64,000 nt of DNA from Alphaproteobacteria bacterium. Lineage in GTDB: Bacteria > Pseudomonadota > Alphaproteobacteria > Micropepsales > Micropepsaceae. The translations under genes were made by a program, and so were the position numbers. Under the pieces are notes generated by a model that was not told where the DNA came from, made no database searches, and worked only from the letters and a program-made list of their open reading frames with translations. Positions 15,690 to 23,473 of the stretch are shown piece after piece; position 1 is the stretch's first letter; each line of letters begins with the position of its first letter. The DNA lies in contig JACKLF010000007.1 in assembly GCA_024236055.1 (NCBI GenBank), positions 70,260 through 134,259 on the forward strand, in the 5' to 3' direction.

Positions 15690-16565
15690 TCAGCCCCAGG
15701 GGCCACGCTGAACCGAAGCGGGCGCATCGCCGGCCCCGGCCATGGCGCGCAGCCGCGCCACCCGGTCCGCCGTGGCCGGATGGCTGGAGAACAGGCCCGA
15801 AAAGCCGCCATGCAGCGGATTGATGATGAACAGGTGCGCGGTGGCCGGATTGGCGTCGGCGGCATCGTTGGGAATCTTGTGCGCGGCCTGTTCGATGCGG
15901 CCCAGCGCGCTGGCCAGCCACAGGGGGCGGCCGGTGATCTCCGCGCCCGCCCGGTCGGCCTCATACTCGCGCGAGCGCGAAATCGCCGCCTGCACCAGCA
16001 TCGCCGCCAGCGGGGCGACCATCATCACCACCAGCATGCCAACAAGGCCCAAAGGGTTGTTGCGGTCGCGCCCGCCCATGAAGAAGGCCATGTTGGCCAG
16101 CATGGAAATCGCGCCCGCCATCACCGCGGTGATGGTCATGATCAGCGTGTCGCGGTGCTTCACATGGCCCAGCTCATGGGCCAGCACGCCCGCCAGCTCT
16201 TCCTGGTCGACCTGGGCCATCAGCCCGGTTGTCACACAGACCGCGGCATGGTCGGGATCGCGCCCGGTGGCGAAGGCGTTGGGCTGGGGGTTCTCGGTGA
16301 TGAAGACCTTGGGCGTGGGCAGCCCGGCCTGGCCGGCCAGCCGTTCGACCAGACGGTAAAGATCGGGCGCGGTGCTGGCATCGACCTGGCGCGCGCCATA
16401 CATGCGCAGCAGCACCTTGTCGGAATTCCAATAGGCGAACAGGTTCATCATCAGCGCGAAGCCGAAGGCGATCACCATGCCATAGCTGCCGCCGATCAGG
16501 GCGCCGACCGTCACGAACAGCCCCATAAGGGCCGCCATCAGGATACCGGTGCGAAGCGTGTTCAT
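15690..16565 (-). CDS. htpX: membrane zinc metalloprotease HtpX
   Basis: HtpX is an M48-family inner-membrane protease that degrades misfolded membrane proteins. The product is about 291 residues, with two N-terminal hydrophobic helices and the zinc site HELGH at about residue 130 (VLAHELGHVKHRD). Two further hydrophobic stretches follow, and the third ligand is probably in SREYEADRAG. Start MNTLRTG at 16565 is the usual family start; an ATG four codons upstream is also in frame. The htpX-rsmB neighbourhood is common in alphaproteobacteria. Confidence 0.93.
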   Translation of the reverse strand: MNTLRTGILMAALMGLFVTVGALIGGSYGMVIAFGFALMMNLFAYWNSDKVLLRMYGARQVDASTAPDLYRLVERLAGQAGLPTPKVFITENPQPNAFATGRDPDHAAVCVTTGLMAQVDQEELAGVLAHELGHVKHRDTLIMTITAVMAGAISMLANMAFFMGGRDRNNPLGLVGMLVVMMVAPLAAMLVQAAISRSREYEADRAGAEITGRPLWLASALGRIEQAAHKIPNDAADANPATAHLFIINPLHGGFSGLFSSHPATADRVARLRAMAGAGDAPASVQRGPWG

Positions 16566-16606
16566 CGTTTTTGTCACTCCAGATGCAAAAGATGTAAGCT
16601 CTGTTC

Positions 16607-16804
16607 ATGGCCGATCAAGAAACCAGCCCTGAACGGATCGCCGCCCGCATCGCCGAGGCGGCCAGGCGCGCCAATGCCGAAGCCGAAGCGCGCCGCGCCC
16701 AGGAGCCTAAAAAGCAATTGCCGCCGGAATTGGGCGGGCGTAAGGGCCCGGAGCCGACCCGCTATGGCGACTGGGAGCGCAAGGGGATCGTCTCGGACTT
16801 TTAA
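16607..16804 (+). CDS. DUF1674 protein (SDHAF4-like succinate dehydrogenase assembly factor)
   Basis: This 65-residue protein has a charged, disordered N-terminal half and the invariant C-terminal block GPEPTRYGDWERKGIVSDF, which defines DUF1674. The mitochondrial member SDHAF4 binds the flavinylated SdhA subunit and protects it during assembly of succinate dehydrogenase; the bacterial protein is presumed to do the same. It is divergent from htpX with about 40 bp between the starts, so both promoters share that gap. Confidence 0.9.
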   Translation: MADQETSPERIAARIAEAARRANAEAEARRAQEPKKQLPPELGGRKGPEPTRYGDWERKGIVSDF

Positions 16805-16805
16805 T

Positions 16806-17303
16806 CTAGTCCGCGAACGCTTCGCTGCTCATCTCTTCCAGCACGGCGCGCACATCCGCGGGCCAGGGCTCGATATGGGCCGCAAAATCCTCCCGCGCGC
16901 CCACATAAAGCGCGCGCATGGCTTCCTCATAGGCCGGGGCGTCGCCCACCAGTGCTGTCGCCAGCCGGTAGATCGCGTCGCGCCGCGCCCGCATCCGGGC
17001 CTTCGGATTGCGGCTGGCCTCCTCCACCAGCTTGCGCAGCGCCACCGAGGCGCCGCCCGGCTGGCTGGCCAGCCAGTCCCAGTGGCGGGGCAGAAGCGTC
17101 ACCTCGCGTGGCACCACGCCCAGTTTGGGGCGGCCGGGCCGGGGTGTGTCCTGGCCGGGGGGAAAGCGCGGGTCGATATCGACCACCCGCCCGGTTTCGG
17201 TGTCGAAGATCAGGGCTCCGCCATCCGGCGGGCAGGCGGCATAGGCCTGGGCCAGGGTGCCCGAGGCGATACGGTCAAAGCCGGAAAAGGCGACATGGGT
17301 CAT
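16806..17303 (-). CDS. DUF2239 family protein
   Basis: This 165-residue protein matches the DUF2239 pattern: an N-terminal half around GRVVDIDPRFPPG, then VPREVTLLPRHWDWLASQPGGASVALRKLVEEA, then a helical C-terminus. The biochemical role of the family is unknown. Start MTHVAFSG at 17303 is preferred over the frame open to 17357, because the extra segment is the translated operator-like sequence upstream. The gene is preceded by repeated ACCCGGGT-type sites, which suggests control by a dedicated repressor. Confidence 0.8.
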   Translation of the reverse strand: MTHVAFSGFDRIASGTLAQAYAACPPDGGALIFDTETGRVVDIDPRFPPGQDTPRPGRPKLGVVPREVTLLPRHWDWLASQPGGASVALRKLVEEASRNPKARMRARRDAIYRLATALVGDAPAYEEAMRALYVGAREDFAAHIEPWPADVRAVLEEMSSEAFAD

Positions 17304-17311
17304 GGGAATTT

Positions 17312-17358
17312 TATTATCCGGGTAAAATATGTGAGTCAATATACCCGGGTAAAACAAT
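17312..17358. promoter_or_regulatory. paired CCGGGTAAAA operator-like sites upstream of DUF2239
   Basis: Two copies of CCGGGTAAAA (17319-17328 and 17345-17354), about 26 bp apart, lie in an AT-rich patch just upstream of the DUF2239 start. The second copy contains the perfect palindrome TACCCGGGTA. Spacing and position fit a repressor operator overlapping the promoter. No regulator gene is adjacent. Confidence 0.55.
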
Positions 17359-17440
17359 ATTGCCGCCTTGGCCCGGCATGGCCTTGATGCTGCCCCCGCC
17401 AGGGTTCATGTAACAGCCAGCACTCGAAGGCACCGAACCC

Positions 17441-18001
17441 ATGTTCATCCAGACCGAATCCACGCCCAATCCCGCCACCCTCAAATTCCTGCCGGGGCGC
17501 GATGTGATGGGCGAAGGCGCGGTGGCCGATTTCCCCAGCGCCGAAACCGCCGGCCGCTCGCCGCTGGCCCGGGCGCTGTTCGCGGTGCCCGATGTCAGCC
17601 GGGTGTTCTTCGGCGCCGATTTCATCTCGGTGACCAAGCGCGACGGCGACTGGAAGCATCTGAAGCCCGCGATCCTGGGCGCGATCATGGAGCATTTCAC
17701 GCAAGGGTTGCCGCTGATGGAAGGCGGCGCCGAGGAAGCGGCCGAGGAAATCATCAACGAGGCCGATGCCGAGGTGGTGGACCAGATCAAGGAGCTGATC
17801 GAGACGCGCGTGCGCCCGGCGGTGGCGCAGGATGGCGGCGACATCATCTTCCGCGGCTTCGACGGCGCCAGCGGCGTCGTCTCGCTGCACCTGCAGGGAA
17901 GCTGTGCGGGCTGTCCGTCCTCGACCATGACTCTGAAGAATGGCATCGAGAACATGCTGCGCCACTATGTGCCCGAGGTGACGGCGGTCGAAGCCGTCTG
18001 A
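17441..18001 (+). CDS. NifU-like Fe-S scaffold/carrier protein (Nfu)
   Basis: This 186-residue protein has an N-terminal Nfu domain (MFIQTESTPNPATLKFLPGR) and a C-terminal NifU domain with the cluster-binding motif C155-A-G-C158 (GSCAGCPSSTMTLKNGIE). Nfu proteins receive Fe-S clusters from the scaffold system and deliver them to target enzymes. It is the first gene of a long rightward run (rutE, tsaB, rimI, fur and onward). Length and motifs are normal. Confidence 0.94.
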   Translation: MFIQTESTPNPATLKFLPGRDVMGEGAVADFPSAETAGRSPLARALFAVPDVSRVFFGADFISVTKRDGDWKHLKPAILGAIMEHFTQGLPLMEGGAEEAAEEIINEADAEVVDQIKELIETRVRPAVAQDGGDIIFRGFDGASGVVSLHLQGSCAGCPSSTMTLKNGIENMLRHYVPEVTAVEAV

Positions 18002-18017
18002 GCAAGGATCTGCTGCG

Positions 18018-18644
18018 ATGAGTCAGCCCAAGCCGGAAGCCTGGCTCTCCGAACCGCATCACGCGATTTCCGATGCGGCGCTCGACACGCTGTTCCGCGA
18101 AGCGCACACCACGCGCAAATGGCTGGAAAAGCCGGTCTCGTCCGCGGTGATGATGGCGATCTACGACCTGATGCGCTGGGGCCCGACCGCATCCAACATC
18201 ACGCCCGCGCGCATCGTCTTCGTGGTTTCGAAGGACGCCAAGGAACGACTGGCGCCGCATCTGTCCAAAGGCAATCTGCGCCAGACGATGGAAGCGCCGG
18301 CGACCGCGATCCTGGCCTATGACCTGGATTTCCCGCGTCATGTGCCCCGGCTTTACCGTGACAATCCCGATGCGCAGAGCTGGTTCGCCGACCCGGAAGC
18401 CAACAAGGTTCAGGCCCTGCGCAACGCCAGCCTGCAGGCCGGCTATTTCATCATCGCCGCGCGCGCGCTGGGGCTGGATTGCGGGCCGATGGGCGGCTTC
18501 AGCCATGACGGCGTGGACGGGGAATTCTTCGCGGGCACGGCGATCAAATCCAACCTCCTGTGCAATATCGGCTATGGCGCCGATGACGGCTTTCGCCCGC
18601 GCAACGACCGGCTGGGCTTCGATGAAGCCTGCAAGATTCTCTAG
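18018..18644 (+). CDS. RutE-like nitroreductase family protein (malonic semialdehyde reductase)
   Basis: This 208-residue FMN-dependent oxidoreductase of the nitroreductase superfamily resembles RutE most (FREAHTTRKWLEKPVSSAVM; DLMRWGPTASNITPARIVFV). RutE reduces malonic semialdehyde to 3-hydroxypropionate in uracil breakdown, but no other rut genes are present, so the substrate here is uncertain. It lies 16 bp after nfu and directly abuts tsaB. Confidence 0.8.
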   Translation: MSQPKPEAWLSEPHHAISDAALDTLFREAHTTRKWLEKPVSSAVMMAIYDLMRWGPTASNITPARIVFVVSKDAKERLAPHLSKGNLRQTMEAPATAILAYDLDFPRHVPRLYRDNPDAQSWFADPEANKVQALRNASLQAGYFIIAARALGLDCGPMGGFSHDGVDGEFFAGTAIKSNLLCNIGYGADDGFRPRNDRLGFDEACKIL

Positions 18645-19313
18645 ATGAAGATCCTGGCCGCCGATACCGCGCTGGGCGCCTGCTCGGTGGCCGTGCTGGA
18701 TGACGGACGCGTGCTGGCGCATCGTTTCACGGCGATGGAGCGCGGCCATGCCGAGGCGCTGGCCCCCATGGTGCAGCAGGCGATGGCCGAAGCAGGCATC
18801 GGCTTCGATGCGCTCGCGCGGCTGGCCGTGACCACGGGGCCGGGCACCTTCACCGGCCAGCGCGTGGGCCTGGCCTTCATGCGCGCGCTGCGCCTGGCGC
18901 TGAACGTCCCGCTGATCGGCGTGACCACGCTGGAAGCGATGGCCGCCGCGGCAATGGAAGAATGCGGACAGGCAAGGGCGGCGGCGATCCATGATGCGCG
19001 CCGCGCCGAAGCCTATCTGCTGTTGCGTGATGGCGCGGTCAACCGGCTGGAGCCTTCGGTCATGGCCTTTGCCGAAGCCCAGGACCGCATCGCCGCTTTC
19101 GGTCCCTGTGCGCTGGCCGGCACCGGGGCCGCGGCGGCTGCCCAAGCGCTTGGCGCGGACTTCGTCCTGTCCGCCATCCGCCAGCCCGACGCGCTTTGGG
19201 TGGCGCGGCTGGCGCAGAACCGTCCCGTGCCCGATACCGTGCCTGGGCCTCTCTACCTGCGTGCGCCCGATGCCAAGCTTCCGGGCGGACTCTCACCGTT
19301 CGCACCGGCATGA
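18645..19313 (+). CDS. tsaB: tRNA threonylcarbamoyladenosine biosynthesis protein TsaB
   Basis: TsaB is the inactive TsaD paralogue that, with TsaD and TsaE, makes t6A37 in ANN-decoding tRNAs. This 222-residue protein has the ASKHA-fold opening MKILAADTALGACSVAVLDD and the TsaB block TGPGTFTGQRVGLAFMRALRLAL. The zinc-site histidines of TsaD are missing, as expected. Its stop overlaps the rimI start by ATGA. The partner tsaD is also in this window at 46724-47839, far away. Confidence 0.93.
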   Translation: MKILAADTALGACSVAVLDDGRVLAHRFTAMERGHAEALAPMVQQAMAEAGIGFDALARLAVTTGPGTFTGQRVGLAFMRALRLALNVPLIGVTTLEAMAAAAMEECGQARAAAIHDARRAEAYLLLRDGAVNRLEPSVMAFAEAQDRIAAFGPCALAGTGAAAAAQALGADFVLSAIRQPDALWVARLAQNRPVPDTVPGPLYLRAPDAKLPGGLSPFAPA

Positions 19314-19750
19314 GCGCGCCGGTCCGCCTGTTCGATCCGGCTGCCGACAGCCTGGCCGACCTGGCGGTCCTGCATGCCGCCAGCTTCGATGCGCCCTGGA
19401 ACGAAGCGGCGCTGGCCGCCCTGCTGGACACTCCCGGCACCTTTGCCTTTCACAGTCGGGACGGCTTCGTGCTGGCCCGCGTGGCGGGCGATGAGGCCGA
19501 GATCCTGACCCTGGCGGTGGCACCCGCCGCGCGTGGCCAGGGGCTGGGCCGGGCGCTGATGCTGGAAGCCGCGAACCGTTCGCAGGAATTGGGTGCCGCG
19601 GCCCTGTTTCTGGAAGTCGGCGTGGCCAATCCCGCCGCCCTGGCGCTCTATGCCGGATTGGGGTTTGCCAATGTCGGCGCGCGCAAGGGCTATTACGACG
19701 GTCAGGATGCCGCCGTGCTCAGGCTTCCGCTGCCCGCCAAATTCGCCTAA
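19310..19750 (+). CDS. rimI: ribosomal-protein-alanine N-acetyltransferase RimI
   Basis: This 146-residue GNAT-family acetyltransferase has the acetyl-CoA motif ILTLAVAPAARGQGLGRALM followed by ELGAAALFLEVGVANPAALALYAGLGF, typical of RimI, which acetylates the N-terminal alanine of ribosomal protein S18. The start codon is fixed by the ATGA overlap with tsaB. The tsaB-rimI-fur order is conserved in alphaproteobacteria. Confidence 0.92.
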   Translation: MSAPVRLFDPAADSLADLAVLHAASFDAPWNEAALAALLDTPGTFAFHSRDGFVLARVAGDEAEILTLAVAPAARGQGLGRALMLEAANRSQELGAAALFLEVGVANPAALALYAGLGFANVGARKGYYDGQDAAVLRLPLPAKFA

Positions 19751-19795
19751 CCTTGCAGGCCATACCCGGCGCACGAAAAACCCAAGGAGTTGTCA

Positions 19796-20209
19796 GTGAC
19801 GCGGATCGAAAAACTCTGCGTCGACAAAGGTCTCCGCATGACGGACCAGCGGCGCGTCATCGCCAAGGTCCTTTCCGAATCCGAGGATCACCCGGATGCG
19901 GAGGAGCTCTATCGCCGCGCCTCCTCGGTCGACCCGCACATCTCCATCGCCACCGTCTATCGCACCGTCAAGCTGTTCGAGGATGCCGGCATTCTGGAGC
20001 GGCACGATTTCCGCGACGGCCGCTCGCGCTACGAGGAAGTGCCCGAATCGCATCACGACCATCTGATCGACGTCGCCACCGGCAGCGTGATCGAATTCCG
20101 CAACGAGGAAATCGAACGGCTGCAGCGCCGGGTGGCCGAAGAGCTTGGCTTCGAACTGGTCGATCACCGGCTGGAACTCTACGGCGTGCCCAAGAACCGC
20201 AAGCCCTGA
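19796..20209 (+). CDS. fur: Fur family metalloregulator
   Basis: This 137-residue protein has a winged-helix DNA-binding domain (GLRMTDQRRVIAKVL ... SIATVYRTVKLFEDAGI) and a dimerisation/metal domain with the regulatory-site motif ESHHDHLIDVATG. The C-terminal CxxC zinc motifs of enterobacterial Fur are absent, as usual in alphaproteobacterial Fur/Mur. In this class Fur often senses manganese rather than iron. GTG at 19796 is the start, because AAGGAG at 19784-19789 lies 6 bp before it; the TTG at 19790 touches that site and cannot serve. Confidence 0.9.
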   Translation: MTRIEKLCVDKGLRMTDQRRVIAKVLSESEDHPDAEELYRRASSVDPHISIATVYRTVKLFEDAGILERHDFRDGRSRYEEVPESHHDHLIDVATGSVIEFRNEEIERLQRRVAEELGFELVDHRLELYGVPKNRKP

Positions 20210-20222
20210 GCATGGCGCCGCC

Positions 20223-21005
20223 ATGATGGCAAAGCTGCGTGCCACCGCGATCGTCGTGGGCTTCCTGCTTTTCACGCTTGTCTGCATGCCGGTGCAGTGG
20301 CTGTTGCTGAAACTGCCCGGCGGCGCGGCGCGGACCTTCCCCAACTGGTATCACCGCCGCGTCGCCGCCCTGTTCGGCCTGAACATCCGCGTGGTCGGCC
20401 GCCCGGTGACGGACGAGGGCGTGCTGATCGTGGCCAACCACACAAGCTGGGCGGACATCGTGATCTTCTCGGCGGTGATGCCGATCTCGTTCGTCGCCAA
20501 GGCCGAAATCGCCCGCTGGCCGTTTTTCGGCACCCTGGCGCGGCTGCAGCGCACCGTCTTTGTCGAGCGCGCCCGGCGCAGCGCCACCGGCCAGACCCGC
20601 GACGTGATCCGCGAGCGCCTGCTGGCGGGCGACGCGCTGGTGCTGTTCCCGGAAGGCACCAGCCATGACGGCAACCATGTTTTGCCCTTCAAGAGCGCGC
20701 TTCTGGGCGCGGCCGAGGCCCGGCTGGCCAGCGGCACCCATGTGAAGGTCCAGCCCGTCTCCGCCGCCTTTACCGGCCTCTACGGCCTGCCGATGGGGCG
20801 GGAGAACCGGCCCTTTTTCGCCTGGTATGGCGACATGGAGATGGTGCCCCACCTGTGGGAGGCGCTTCTGGCCGGACCCGCCGATGTGGTGGTCCAGTTC
20901 CACGAGCCCCTCAGCCTGGACCGGATGGACCGCAAGAGCCTGGCGGCAGAGGCCGAAAGCCTTGTGCGCGCAGGGCTTTCGGAAGCCTTGGCGGGTAGGG
21001 TCTGA
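20223..21005 (+). CDS. 1-acyl-sn-glycerol-3-phosphate acyltransferase (PlsC family)
   Basis: This 260-residue membrane-associated acyltransferase has an N-terminal hydrophobic helix, the catalytic HX4D motif in VANHTSWADIVIF, and the glycerol-phosphate-binding motif FPEGTSHDG. It should add the second acyl chain in phosphatidic acid synthesis or acylate a related lysolipid. It begins 13 bp after fur, in the conserved tsaB-rimI-fur-plsC-miaB order. Its stop is 9 bp from repeat copy R2. Confidence 0.88.
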   Translation: MMAKLRATAIVVGFLLFTLVCMPVQWLLLKLPGGAARTFPNWYHRRVAALFGLNIRVVGRPVTDEGVLIVANHTSWADIVIFSAVMPISFVAKAEIARWPFFGTLARLQRTVFVERARRSATGQTRDVIRERLLAGDALVLFPEGTSHDGNHVLPFKSALLGAAEARLASGTHVKVQPVSAAFTGLYGLPMGRENRPFFAWYGDMEMVPHLWEALLAGPADVVVQFHEPLSLDRMDRKSLAAEAESLVRAGLSEALAGRV

Positions 21006-21011
21006 TAAAAT

Positions 21012-21099
21012 GAACCCCCTCTGTCGCAGCTCGGTCCGCTGCGGCGGACCCATCGCTGCGACATCTCCCCCTTTCATGGGCTTCGCCCAAAAGGGGGAG
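21012..21099 (+). repeat. interspersed palindromic element, copy R2
   Basis: Element of about 85 bp with the family edge AACCCCCTCTG, an inner inverted repeat (TCGCAGCtCGGTCCGC ... GCGGACCcatcGCTGCGA) and a right hairpin in which CTCCCCCTTT pairs with AAAGGGGGAG. It lies 9 bp after the plsC stop and about 40 bp before the leader ORF of miaB. Confidence 0.85.
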
Positions 21100-21141
21100 T
21101 GACTTGAATTTGCCGCTTGCGGCCCCGATAACCGGCTGACT

Positions 21142-21225
21142 GTGAAAAAGCTTTTCGTCAAAACCTATGGTTGCCAGATGAACGCCCCCGCGCGCCAAAG
21201 GCGCGCCAGGAACAAAGCGGCATGA
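21142..21225 (+). CDS. upstream ORF mimicking the MiaB N-terminus
   Basis: This 27-codon ORF starts with GTG and encodes MKKLFVKTYGCQMNA, the exact first 15 residues of MiaB. Relative to miaB it has five synonymous changes and GTG for ATG. A basic tail follows (PARQRRARNKAA). Its TGA stop overlaps the miaB ATG as ATGA. A hairpin (GCGCGCC-AAA-GGCGCGC, 21190-21206) sits inside the ORF just before AGGAA, the likely miaB ribosome-binding site. This layout would allow translational coupling. It may also be the scar of an insertion at the miaB 5' end. Confidence 0.5.
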   Translation: MKKLFVKTYGCQMNAPARQRRARNKAA

Positions 21226-22532
21226 AAAAGCTCTTTGTGAAGACCTATGGCTGCCAGATGAACGCCTATGATTCCGCCCGCATGGCGGATCTGCTGGCGC
21301 CCCTGGGCTATGGCCCGTCGGACACCCCCGATGGGGCCGACATGGTCATCCTGAACACCTGCCATATCCGCGAAAAAGCGGCCGAAAAGGTCTATTCGGA
21401 GATCGGCCGGCTGCGCACGCTGAAGGCGCAGAAAGCCGAAAGCGGCGGGCAGATGCTGCTGGCGGTGGCCGGATGCGTCGCCCAGGCCGAGGGCGAGGAA
21501 ATCGTCGCCCGCGCCCCCGCCGTCGATCTGGTGGTTGGCCCCCAGTCCTATCACCGCCTGCCCGAGATGATTGCCCGCTTCGCTCGCGATGGCGGCCATC
21601 CCCTGGCCGCCGACTTTCCGGCGCTGGAAAAATTCGATGCCCTGGTGGAGACGAAAGAGACCGGTATCTCCGCCTTCCTGACGGTGCAGGAAGGCTGTGA
21701 CAAGTTCTGCACCTTCTGCGTGGTGCCTTACACGCGCGGGCCCGAACATTCGCGCGATCCGGAAGCGGTGCTGGCCGAGGCGCGCCACCTGGTTGACCTG
21801 GGCGCGCGCGAACTGGTGCTGCTGGGCCAGAATGTGAACGCCTATGACGGTGGCGGCTGGACGCTGGCCAGGCTGTGCGAGGGGCTGGCCAGGATCGATG
21901 GGCTGGAACGCATCCGCTATACCACCAGCCATCCGCGCGACATGTCCGACGACCTGATCGCGGCGCACCGCGACAATGACAAGCTGATGCCCTATCTGCA
22001 CCTGCCGGTGCAGTCGGGATCGGATGCGGTGCTTGAAGCGATGAACCGCAAGCATGCCGCCGATGACTATCGCCGCATCATCGAACGGCTGCGCGCCGCG
22101 CGTCCCGACATGGCGCTGACCTCGGATTTCATCGTCGGCTTTCCCGGCGAAAGCGATGCCGATTTCGAGGCGACGATGCAGCTTGTGCGCGATGTCGGTT
22201 TCGCCACCGCCTTTTCCTTCAAATATTCCAAGCGCCCCGGCACGCCTGCCGCCGCCTTGCGCAAGCAGGTCGCAGAGGACGTGAAATCGGCGCGGCTGGA
22301 AGCGCTGCAGGCGCTTTTGACCCGCCAGCAGCACGAGTTTGACGATTCCCAGATCGGGCGCACCCTGCCGGTGCTGTTCGAAAAGCCCGGCCGCGATGAA
22401 GGCCAGCTTGTGGGGCGCACGCCCTATCTGCAGCCGGTGCATGTCCAGATGCCGGCGGAGATGATCGGGCGCATCGCCGATATCCGCATCGAGCGGCGCA
22501 CCGCCAACAGCCTGCACGGGTCGCCGATTTGA
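21222..22532 (+). CDS. miaB: tRNA-2-methylthio-N6-dimethylallyladenosine synthase MiaB
   Basis: MiaB is a radical-SAM enzyme that methylthiolates i6A37 in tRNA. The 436-residue product has the UPF0004 domain with cluster cysteines in TYGCQMNAYDS, LNTCHIREKA and VAGCVAQAEGEE. The radical-SAM triad is CDKFCTFC, and a TRAM domain closes the protein. I chose ATG 21222 because it matches the family N-terminus; a longer frame to 21171 only reads through the duplicated leader. The phoH start overlaps its stop. Confidence 0.95.
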   Translation: MKKLFVKTYGCQMNAYDSARMADLLAPLGYGPSDTPDGADMVILNTCHIREKAAEKVYSEIGRLRTLKAQKAESGGQMLLAVAGCVAQAEGEEIVARAPAVDLVVGPQSYHRLPEMIARFARDGGHPLAADFPALEKFDALVETKETGISAFLTVQEGCDKFCTFCVVPYTRGPEHSRDPEAVLAEARHLVDLGARELVLLGQNVNAYDGGGWTLARLCEGLARIDGLERIRYTTSHPRDMSDDLIAAHRDNDKLMPYLHLPVQSGSDAVLEAMNRKHAADDYRRIIERLRAARPDMALTSDFIVGFPGESDADFEATMQLVRDVGFATAFSFKYSKRPGTPAAALRKQVAEDVKSARLEALQALLTRQQHEFDDSQIGRTLPVLFEKPGRDEGQLVGRTPYLQPVHVQMPAEMIGRIADIRIERRTANSLHGSPI

Positions 22533-23473
22533 AGGCCAAGGCGAAAAAGACGGCCCTGACGCTGGAATTCCCGGACAATGCGCTGCTGGCTGCGGTCAGC
22601 GGTCCCCATTCCAAGCATCTGGCGCGGCTGGACCAGAAGCTGGATGTCGCCATCGACACGCGCGGCAACCTGATCTCGGTCAGCGGGGCGGCGCGCGAAC
22701 GGGCCGCTTCCATCCTGCGCGCGCTCTATGCGCGGGCCAGCGCCGGGGAAAGCATCACCCTGGCCGAGGTCGATGCCGAACTGCGCTTCACCGACCAGCA
22801 GCGCGCCTTGGCGCCCGGCGCGATCAAGACATCGCCGTCGCGCGCGGTGCGCCCGCGTTCGCCCACCCAGGCCGCCTATCTGCAGCAGATGCGCGATCAT
22901 CCGCTGGTGTTCGGCGTCGGCCCCGCGGGCACCGGCAAGACCTATCTGGCCGCGGCCTTTGCCGCGCACATGCTGCATGAGCGGCGGGTGGAGCGAATCA
23001 TCCTGTCGCGTCCGGCGCTGGAAGCGGGCGAGCGGCTGGGTTTTCTGCCGGGCGACCTGAAAGAGAAGATCGATCCGTATCTGCGCCCGCTCTATGACGC
23101 GCTGTTCGATGTGCTGGGCGACCAGGCGGCGCGGCTGATGGAGCTGGGCGTGATCGAGGTCGCGCCGCTGGCCTTCATGCGCGGGCGCACGCTGACGCGG
23201 GCCTTCGTCATCCTGGACGAGGCCCAGAACACCACCGGCGCCCAGATGAAGATGGCGCTGACCCGTCTGGGCGAGGACAGCCAGATGGTGGTGACGGGCG
23301 ATCCCAGCCAGAGCGACCTGCCCGGCGGCGAGGCCGGCGGGCTCAGCGAGGCGCTGTCGATCCTGGATGGCGTGGAAGGGGTGGGCGTCACGCGCTTCAC
23401 CGAAAGCGATGTGGTGCGCCATCCCCTCGTCGCGCGCATCGTTGCCGCCTATAATAAGCGGGCCAAATCATGA
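22529..23473 (+). CDS. PhoH family ATPase
   Basis: This 314-residue cytoplasmic protein has an N-terminal KH-like segment and a PhoH P-loop domain. Walker A is GPAGTGKTYLA and Walker B is AFVILDEAQNT, with the Q-rich motif TGDPSQSDLP. PhoH-like proteins next to ybeY are thought to take part in RNA processing, since YbeY matures rRNA. It starts with TTG in a TTGA overlap with the miaB stop and ends in an ATGA overlap with ybeY. Confidence 0.93.
   Translation: MKAKAKKTALTLEFPDNALLAAVSGPHSKHLARLDQKLDVAIDTRGNLISVSGAARERAASILRALYARASAGESITLAEVDAELRFTDQQRALAPGAIKTSPSRAVRPRSPTQAAYLQQMRDHPLVFGVGPAGTGKTYLAAAFAAHMLHERRVERIILSRPALEAGERLGFLPGDLKEKIDPYLRPLYDALFDVLGDQAARLMELGVIEVAPLAFMRGRTLTRAFVILDEAQNTTGAQMKMALTRLGEDSQMVVTGDPSQSDLPGGEAGGLSEALSILDGVEGVGVTRFTESDVVRHPLVARIVAAYNKRAKS

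Noticed and set aside
21165..22517. 450-codon minus-strand frame
   Set aside because: Antisense of miaB; no family features.
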